A stretch of DNA of 11,040 nt from an uncultured Collinsella sp. GTDB lineage: Bacteria; Actinomycetota; Coriobacteriia; Coriobacteriales; Coriobacteriaceae. Below the pieces are notes generated by a model. It did no database searches and had not been told where the DNA came from. It worked only from the letters and a program-made list of their open reading frames with translations. The position numbers were made by a program, and so were the translations under genes. Shown here in pieces: positions 7,078 through 11,040 of this stretch. Position 1 is the first letter of the stretch, and each line of letters begins with the position of its first letter. Where the stretch lies: the NCBI GenBank assembly GCA_902388545.1, contig CABMPS010000049.1, forward strand, positions 1-11,040. The letters run 5' to 3'.

Positions 7078-8209
7078 AGTTTGTTTTACCCATCAGCGTA
7101 ATACGGATGCTTGGATGGGTGTACTCGTCAAACTCGTCCTCGGGCTCCGTGTCAAACGAGTAATACGCTTTGATGTGGTCGTCGCTCGTCCTGATAGAGA
7201 TTCTCTCGTAGAGCGAGCCGTTCAAAAACGTTTGCCTAAACTCTTCGGGGAGCTTATGCGGTGCCAGGAGCTCGGGGCTCACCGTCTTGACGTCTACGGT
7301 TTGAACGGCAGAGAACAGCTCGTCAAGGTCGCGCTCGATGCGGGCGAGGTTGTCCTCAAGGCTCGCGCTGGGGTCGACCTCTGCCGCGTAGCTCACTTCT
7401 GTGAGCGTTCCCTTGTTGTCAAAATCCAGGTACGTATAGGTCTTTTGGGCATCGGAGTCGCCGTCGTGCAGATAACAGCGGACGTGATAGCCGTAATCTT
7501 GATATCGCTCGTAGGGGTCATCGGCGGACACGTACTCGCATGAGGACTCTAATGCCTTGCGAGCAATGGCGATCTGCTCAGCCGCGGCCGCGGCGTTCTC
7601 CTGCATCTCGATGTTTCCCTGCGCCAGCTGCGGGATATAGGCGCCGCATACGATCGCGAGGGGCAGCGCCACAAGCGCGACGATCCACTTTTTTGCATGG
7701 GGGATAGGTACGCCACAGGCCTCTGCCATAGCCTTCGCGTTGGCGAAGCTCTCGGTAAGCACGTCTGCCGCGGTGGCGACGGCGCCTACGGCAGCGGCGA
7801 CTTCTGCCGCGCCGCCCAGGTTGCGCGCGGTCTCGTTGTCGCTGTTCTTGAGCAGGCGCGCGGCGGCCTGCGTGCCAACAACGCCTGCGATTTGTGCCGA
7901 GCGGTCTTTCTCGCTCTGCTCGACGGCGAGCCGGCGCTGCATTTCCTTCCACTGCTTGCCACGCATGCCAAAGCGCGGGGCGAGAGCGCAGTAGCAGAAT
8001 ATAACGAGCTCGATGGCGGTGAGCACCAAGGCGGTCATCATGCCTGTCTCTTGGAAGCCTTCGTGATGGAAGACGATGTCGTCGACCATTTCGAAAGGAA
8101 TGATCGATAAGGGCAGCACGAACGCCATGGCGAGCGCCGCTCCGGCAACCTTGGGGCAGATGCAGTATCGCTGGATACGTTTGCGTTCTTGTTCGGAGAG
8201 TGTTGCCAT
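7076..8209 (-). CDS. Membrane protein of unknown function, three predicted transmembrane segments
   Basis: I do not recognise this 377-residue protein. Membrane segments are visible at about 20-38, 57-77 and 174-193. Between the second and third is a charged then Ala-rich, probably helical stretch (about 82-165). After the third comes a soluble domain of about 180 residues, starting with an Ala-rich helix (about 202-222). It holds an aromatic, acidic part (DPYERYQDYGYHVRCYLHDGD) and a TYLDFDNKGTL strand that resembles a small beta domain. I chose the ATG at 8209 (MATLSEQERKR) because AAGGA lies 6 nt upstream. The frame runs open to another ATG at 8263, which would add the unlikely Pro/Arg-rich MRPAPHAPQRPLRHQGPA. 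It lies 63 nt after the DUF3592-type gene on the same strand, probably in one transcript ending at the 7039-7077 terminator. A role in envelope sensing or homeostasis is only a guess. Confidence 0.8.
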   Translation of the reverse strand: MATLSEQERKRIQRYCICPKVAGAALAMAFVLPLSIIPFEMVDDIVFHHEGFQETGMMTALVLTAIELVIFCYCALAPRFGMRGKQWKEMQRRLAVEQSEKDRSAQIAGVVGTQAAARLLKNSDNETARNLGGAAEVAAAVGAVATAADVLTESFANAKAMAEACGVPIPHAKKWIVALVALPLAIVCGAYIPQLAQGNIEMQENAAAAAEQIAIARKALESSCEYVSADDPYERYQDYGYHVRCYLHDGDSDAQKTYTYLDFDNKGTLTEVSYAAEVDPSASLEDNLARIERDLDELFSAVQTVDVKTVSPELLAPHKLPEEFRQTFLNGSLYERISIRTSDDHIKAYYSFDTEPEDEFDEYTHPSIRITLMGKTN

Positions 8210-8215
8210 AGCTGG

Positions 8216-8220
8216 TCCTT
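8216..8220 (-). promoter_or_regulatory. Ribosome binding site fixing the start at 8209
   Basis: On the minus strand AAGGA is followed after 6 nt (CCAGCT) by ATG. No comparable site precedes the longer alternative start at 8263, which lies just upstream in the gap between the two genes. Confidence 0.6.
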
Positions 8221-8272
8221 GGTGTCGTAACGGTCGCTGCGGCGCATGGGGCGCGGGGCGCATCAGTTTGAG

Positions 8273-8800
8273 CTAGCGCTGGATAAGAACATAGAGCAAG
8301 ATGCTCATCGCGATGAGCAAGAAGCCTGCGATGTTAAACATCAGCGTGGCAAAGTTGCCCACGATGGGGCGTTCGACATAGCTTTTGCCTGGGTTGCTGG
8401 GGTTGTAGTGTACGGTTATTTGACTGCCGAGGGGCCAAAGCTGCTCTGCAAGGGTGTCTAGGCGGGCGATGGGCCCCGTCTGTACGTGCAGCCAGCCCTT
8501 GGGGTCTTCGTAGGCGGCGGCTTGTGTGCGGATGGGGAGTCCCGACAAGCTTTTGGTCTTTATGCCGCGGAATTGTTTTGTCGCGAGGTATTGCGTGCCG
8601 TCGACGGTGTATTCCAAAACGGGATGCATTCTGCCTTCACCCATCAAGCGATGGTTGATGACCGTCCCCATGGTCACGGCGGTACAGGCCTTGGCTTTCT
8701 TGCGGGCGGCGGCCTTCATGAGCATGCTCGCTCCTATAAACAGGATGCCGATGCCCCCAACCAAGATGAGCGCAAGCAGGGATATCTGCGACGTGGCCAT
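8273..8800 (-). CDS. DUF3592-type membrane protein
   Basis: The protein has 175 residues. A membrane segment at about 5-29 is followed by a basic stretch (KAAARKKAK), a soluble domain, and a second membrane segment at about 150-173. The soluble part has the marks of DUF3592: a strand ending in GTVI, then MHPVLEYTVDGTQY (58-71), and GSQITVHYNPSNPGKSYV (125-142). This order, two strands and then an HYNPxNP turn next to the second membrane helix, is typical of the family, whose function is not established. Start ATG at 8800 has AAAGGAG (complement of 8807-8813) 6 nt upstream, a strong site. It is the first gene of a likely two-gene operon with the three-segment membrane protein. Family assignment rests on pattern recognition of the YNPxNP region. 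Confidence 0.86.
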   Translation of the reverse strand: MATSQISLLALILVGGIGILFIGASMLMKAAARKKAKACTAVTMGTVINHRLMGEGRMHPVLEYTVDGTQYLATKQFRGIKTKSLSGLPIRTQAAAYEDPKGWLHVQTGPIARLDTLAEQLWPLGSQITVHYNPSNPGKSYVERPIVGNFATLMFNIAGFLLIAMSILLYVLIQR

Positions 8801-8838
8801 GGCGTTCTCCTTTGGCGCGATACCGTCATATGTTACCC

Positions 8839-8844
8839 AGTATA
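8839..8844 (-). promoter_or_regulatory. Possible -10 element for the DUF3592 operon
   Basis: On the minus strand TATACT (complement of 8839-8844) differs from the consensus by one base. It would place the transcription start about 20 nt before the ribosome binding site. I find no good -35 hexamer at the expected distance, so support is weak. Confidence 0.3.
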
Positions 8845-8889
8845 GAGAATCCCGTCACCGATGAGCTGCTGCAGGGGGTCTCAATTCTG

Positions 8890-8922
8890 AATGCGACAAA
8901 GGGACAGTCCCTTTGTCGCATT
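8890..8922. repeat. 33-nt intergenic palindrome, GCGAC type, perfect
   Basis: AATGCGACAAAGGGAC (8890-8905) and its exact reverse complement (8907-8922) flank a central A at 8906. It differs from the copies at 7001 and 9214 by C for T in the left arm and by the matching G for A in the right arm, so the palindrome is preserved. It lies in the gene-poor gap upstream of the minus-strand DUF3592 gene and is followed by GGGGACC. Confidence 0.93.
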
Positions 8923-8961
8923 GGGGACCTGTGCGGAATCGATGTCTAATACTTTTCCCGA

Positions 8962-9219
8962 GTGTATATCGTCGAGCAAATCGCGACGATGCCCAGATCG
9001 CGCAGGTCGGAGCCTGTGCACTCTTCGCTCGTGCCAAGGGAGCGCTTAGAGCGTGGCCTGCTCGACCTTGCCCTGTTGCTGGGGCCCGTTAACGTTGATG
9101 AGCTCAACGTCGTGGGGTATTTCGATTTGATTGGAAACGCGTCGTATCTGGTGTGGAAAAAATATCGCCTGCGTTCTCGCGCCTGCGAAGAGTTCCTGAA
9201 CCGCTTGAATGGGATGTGA
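8962..9219 (+). CDS. Doubtful small ORF, 85 codons, stop inside a palindrome
   Basis: This is an open frame from GTG 8962 (or ATG 8989) to TGA 9217-9219; the frame is open back to 8950. The middle and end (LLDLALLLGPVNVDELNVVGYFDLIG, shown in part as DELNVVGYFDLIG, then WKKYRLRSRACEEFL) look protein-like, and codon use resembles the neighbours. There is no convincing ribosome binding site at either start, and I recognise no family. The stop codon is supplied by the repeat copy at 9214, as if the repeat landed in or at the end of the frame. It could be a decayed gene fragment, a real small protein, or chance. The opposite strand also has a 113-codon frame here (8946-9287), with no better support. 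Apart from this frame, the gap 8801-9264 holds only the two repeats and the weak -10 element. Confidence 0.3.
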   Translation: MYIVEQIATMPRSRRSEPVHSSLVPRERLERGLLDLALLLGPVNVDELNVVGYFDLIGNASYLVWKKYRLRSRACEEFLNRLNGM

Positions 9220-9244
9220 CAAAGGGACAGTCCCTTTGTCACAT
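9214..9244. repeat. 33-nt intergenic palindrome family, GTGAC type
   Basis: ATGTGACAAAGGGAC (9214-9228) and its exact reverse complement (9230-9244) flank a central A at 9229. The outermost pair of the full element is changed to G/T (9213/9245). The core matches the 7001 copy but in reverse orientation, as judged by the central base. It lies 20 nt before the dihydrouridine synthase start and contains the stop codon of the doubtful ORF before it. Confidence 0.92.
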
Positions 9245-9264
9245 TGATCTGAGAGTGGATGTTG

Positions 9265-10218
9265 ATGTATTTATCGCTGGCCCCCATGGAGGGGATTACC
9301 GGGCATGTGTTCCGTCGCGTGCATGCGGAGTGCTTCGGTGCGCTCGATTGTTATTACACGCCGTTTTTGCCGCCGCCGCGGGTAGGCAACCGCTTCGGCG
9401 GCAAGGCGTTTAAAGAGGTCGACCCTGCCAATAACCAGGGGCTTAACGTAGTGCCGCAGCTGATGTCAAAGAATGCGGACGAGTTTGTGTGGGCGGCGCA
9501 GGTGCTCTCCGATATGGGGTACCGCGAGGTCAATCTCAACCTTGGCTGCCCTTCGGGCACGGTTGTCGCCAAGGGGAAGGGTTCGGGCTTTCTGCGCAAC
9601 TTGGATGAGCTCGAGGTGTTCTTGAGCGACGTGTGCGAGCGCTCGCCGCTGCCCGTTTCGGTCAAGACCCGGTTGGGGTTGGAAAGCGATGACGAGTACG
9701 AGCGCGTGCTCGATCTTTATTGCCGCATGCCGCTGGCAGAGCTGATCGTGCATCCGCGCGTGCAAAAAGATCGCTATACGGGCTCGCCGCGCAAAGAGTT
9801 TTACGGCGAGACGCTGAAGCGGGCGCCGTTTCCCGTGGCCTATAACGGCGACATCTTTGATCTTGAGGACATGGACGCGCTGGTGGAGGCCTATCCCGGA
9901 ACGCGCCACGTAATGTTGGGGCGCGGCTTGCTTGCGAATCCCGCGTTGGCCCGCATGGTTGCCGGCGGCCCTGCTGCCACGGCTGCCGAGCTGCAGCGTT
10001 TCCACGACACGCTGTTTGCGGCGTATGCAGAAGAGATTGGCGGCAACGCGGTCTTTCGCATGAAGGAGTGGTGGTTCTACGCCAAGTGCGCCTTCGCCGA
10101 TCCCGCTACCGTTCACAAGATCGTGCGCAAGACCAAAAAGGTCGACGAATACCGCGCCGCCGTCGAGCGCGTCTTCCGCGAACAGCCACTTGCGCCCATA
10201 GCCCGCTTTCACGGCTAG
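9265..10218 (+). CDS. tRNA-dihydrouridine synthase (Dus family)
   Basis: This is a 317-residue FMN enzyme that reduces uridine to dihydrouridine in tRNA D-loops using NAD(P)H; it is cytoplasmic. Family marks in order: LAPMEGIT at the N-terminus (residues 5-12, FMN phosphate side), NLNLGCPSG with catalytic Cys95, PVSVKTRLG with Lys134 and Arg136, VHPRVQ with His163 and Arg165, YNGDI (193-197), and MLGRGLLANP (217-226). The usual HGR/HAR motif is HPR here, a small departure. The C-terminal helical domain is short but present. Two starts are possible. ATG 9265 has GAGAG (9251-9255) 9 nt upstream, while ATG 9259 would leave only 3 nt, so I prefer 9265 (MYLSLAPMEG); the other adds two residues. 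The exact Dus subtype (A, B or C) is not clear from sequence alone. A 54-nt inverted repeat follows 2 nt after the stop. Confidence 0.93.
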   Translation: MYLSLAPMEGITGHVFRRVHAECFGALDCYYTPFLPPPRVGNRFGGKAFKEVDPANNQGLNVVPQLMSKNADEFVWAAQVLSDMGYREVNLNLGCPSGTVVAKGKGSGFLRNLDELEVFLSDVCERSPLPVSVKTRLGLESDDEYERVLDLYCRMPLAELIVHPRVQKDRYTGSPRKEFYGETLKRAPFPVAYNGDIFDLEDMDALVEAYPGTRHVMLGRGLLANPALARMVAGGPAATAAELQRFHDTLFAAYAEEIGGNAVFRMKEWWFYAKCAFADPATVHKIVRKTKKVDEYRAAVERVFREQPLAPIARFHG

Positions 10219-10220
10219 TT

Positions 10221-10274
10221 AGTCATTGGGGACGTTCTTTAACGACTATTCATTTAAGTACGTCCCCGATGACT
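10221..10274. repeat. 54-nt imperfect inverted repeat between convergent genes
   Basis: AGTCATTGGGGACGT (10221-10235) pairs with ACGTCCCCGATGACT (10260-10274) over 15 positions, one a T-G wobble. Pairing continues inside with CTT/AAG (10237-10239 with 10256-10258) and AA/TT. It lies between the stops of the dihydrouridine synthase (+) and the sirtuin (-), so it may terminate both transcripts. There is no proper U-tract on either side, which argues against a classic intrinsic terminator. It is unrelated in sequence to the 33-nt palindromes except for the GGGGAC motif. Confidence 0.8.
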
Positions 10275-10326
10275 ATGTTGGACTTTGGATGCTGACGTAC
10301 ATGTTTATGAGACAGTATCGCCTTTG

Positions 10327-11040
10327 TTATCTGACGGCTTGGACGGCAAGTGCGTCCAGCACGCGTCCCGCGTCGGCGTCGATTAGGATGCTGCGGTCGG
10401 TGATTTCTGCCGGAGCGACCGCCTCGCCATAATTGACGCACGCGTACGTAGCACGCTCGTTTTTGGCGGTCATCTGCCAAAACGGATACTTGATAATGAC
10501 GGGCGTATCGCCGCCTACGCCAAGCTCAAGGAGCAGAACGCGCATATTGCCGTGGCGGCGCAGAAAATCCTGGTAGCGATCGGCTGCAGCATGCCAGCCC
10601 TTATCCTGCACAAACGTATCGTCGGCGCGCAGGTTCATCGTGAGCGGGGAGCCGCAATGGGGGCAACGGGGCACTAGCGCAGAAGGAATGCGCAGGTCTT
10701 CTTGGGCGGCGACCATGTAATGTACGAGCTCTTCGTTGTCCCAAGTTTCCTGGCAGCAGGGCTTGCTGCACTGGAATAGGCCATAGTCGCCCTGCGTGTA
10801 AAAGAGCCGCTGCTTATCAAAGCCGACGCGCTGGAAGCAGTGGTCAACGTTTGTGGTCAGCACAAAGTAATCGCGGTTGCGCACCAGGTCCAAAAGCTGC
10901 TCATAGATCGGTTTGGGTATGGGGTTATATCGGTTGCACTTGATATAGCGGCTCCAAAACGCCCAATATTCCTCAAGCGAGTCATAGGGGTAGAAGCCGC
11001 CGGAGTACATGTCGGCAAAGCCGTAGCGTGCGGCGAAGTC
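10327..11040 (-). CDS. Class M (macrodomain-linked) sirtuin, probable protein ADP-ribosyltransferase, N-terminus outside window
   Basis: The last 237 residues are present; the frame stays open through base 11040, so the start lies to the right. Counted from the Met at 11008-11010: FVLTTNVDHCF (49-59) is the sirtuin NAD/catalytic segment with Asn54 and Asp56. YTQGDYG (71-77) stands where deacylases have the catalytic HG, so Gln73 replaces the His. Zinc ligands are probably Cys81 and Cys85 or Cys86, with Cys116 and Cys119 in PRCPHCG. The parts MNLRADDTFVQD (125-136) and LLELGVGGDTPVIIKYPF (160-177) complete the Rossmann half. These are the marks of SirTM enzymes, which mono-ADP-ribosylate a lipoylated GcvH-like protein in Staphylococcus and Streptococcus and are encoded beside a macrodomain hydrolase and a lipoate ligase. 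As I recall, the S. pyogenes enzyme uses Asn118 and Gln137, the same 19-residue spacing as here. Partner genes would lie beyond the right edge. An ordinary deacylase is less likely. Confidence 0.88.
   Translation of the reverse strand, partial: DFAARYGFADMYSGGFYPYDSLEEYWAFWSRYIKCNRYNPIPKPIYEQLLDLVRNRDYFVLTTNVDHCFQRVGFDKQRLFYTQGDYGLFQCSKPCCQETWDNEELVHYMVAAQEDLRIPSALVPRCPHCGSPLTMNLRADDTFVQDKGWHAAADRYQDFLRRHGNMRVLLLELGVGGDTPVIIKYPFWQMTAKNERATYACVNYGEAVAPAEITDRSILIDADAGRVLDALAVQAVR

Noticed and set aside
8210..8263. ATG at 8263 as the start of the three-segment membrane protein
   Set aside because: The added 18 residues are Pro/Arg-rich and unlike a real N-terminus, while ATG 8209 has AAGGA 6 nt upstream.
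3540..9244. The palindromes as a CRISPR array or as terminal repeats of one mobile element
   Set aside because: Copies are thousands of bases apart or separated by whole genes, with no regular spacing, no transposase or cas gene, and no target-site duplication visible.
9466..10212. Minus-strand open frame of 248 codons
   Set aside because: It is antisense to the dihydrouridine synthase, whose catalytic motifs are all present on the plus strand.

Overview
The window is a GC-rich, densely coded stretch of bacterial chromosome. Codon use, the lipoprotein and Fe-S redox genes, the fused ABC exporter and the recurrent intergenic palindrome fit an anaerobic gut actinobacterium of the Coriobacteriia, most like Collinsella or a relative. 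That assignment is an impression from gene content, not a computed result. I see no insertion sequence, phage gene, CRISPR array, tRNA or rRNA.

Left part (1-3529, + strand): this is a thiol/sulfur redox region. It opens with the 3' part of a NapH-like membrane polyferredoxin, then an exported TlpA/thioredoxin-like lipoprotein, closed by a strong intrinsic terminator (1636-1664). Next is a 50-residue stump of a rhodanese (1683-1835). It has the catalytic loop but no N-terminal half, and ends 2 nt before a full-length CoA-disulfide/persulfide reductase with a C-terminal rhodanese domain (1838-3529). The two membrane or exported proteins plausibly move electrons to extracytoplasmic disulfides. 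The reductase handles CoA disulfides or persulfides in the cytoplasm.

Middle (3530-7077): a leader with a degenerate palindrome and a small GC hairpin precedes one very long ABC gene (3751-7002). It is an ATPase fused to a MacB/FtsX-type permease with a large extracytoplasmic domain. It is followed by a 33-nt palindrome overlapping its stop codon and by a bidirectional terminator shared with the convergent operon.

Right-centre (7076-8800, - strand): two membrane proteins of unknown role, a DUF3592-type protein first and a three-segment protein second, probably co-transcribed. Between 8801 and 9264 there is no confident gene, only two more palindromes and one doubtful 85-codon reading frame.

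Right end (9265-11040): a tRNA-dihydrouridine synthase (+) converges with the 3' part of a sirtuin (-). A 54-nt imperfect inverted repeat lies between them. The sirtuin carries Gln in place of the catalytic His and matches the macrodomain-linked, ADP-ribosylating class (SirTM).

The most noteworthy items are the class M sirtuin, the family of four 33-nt palindromes with compensatory base changes, and the truncated rhodanese.
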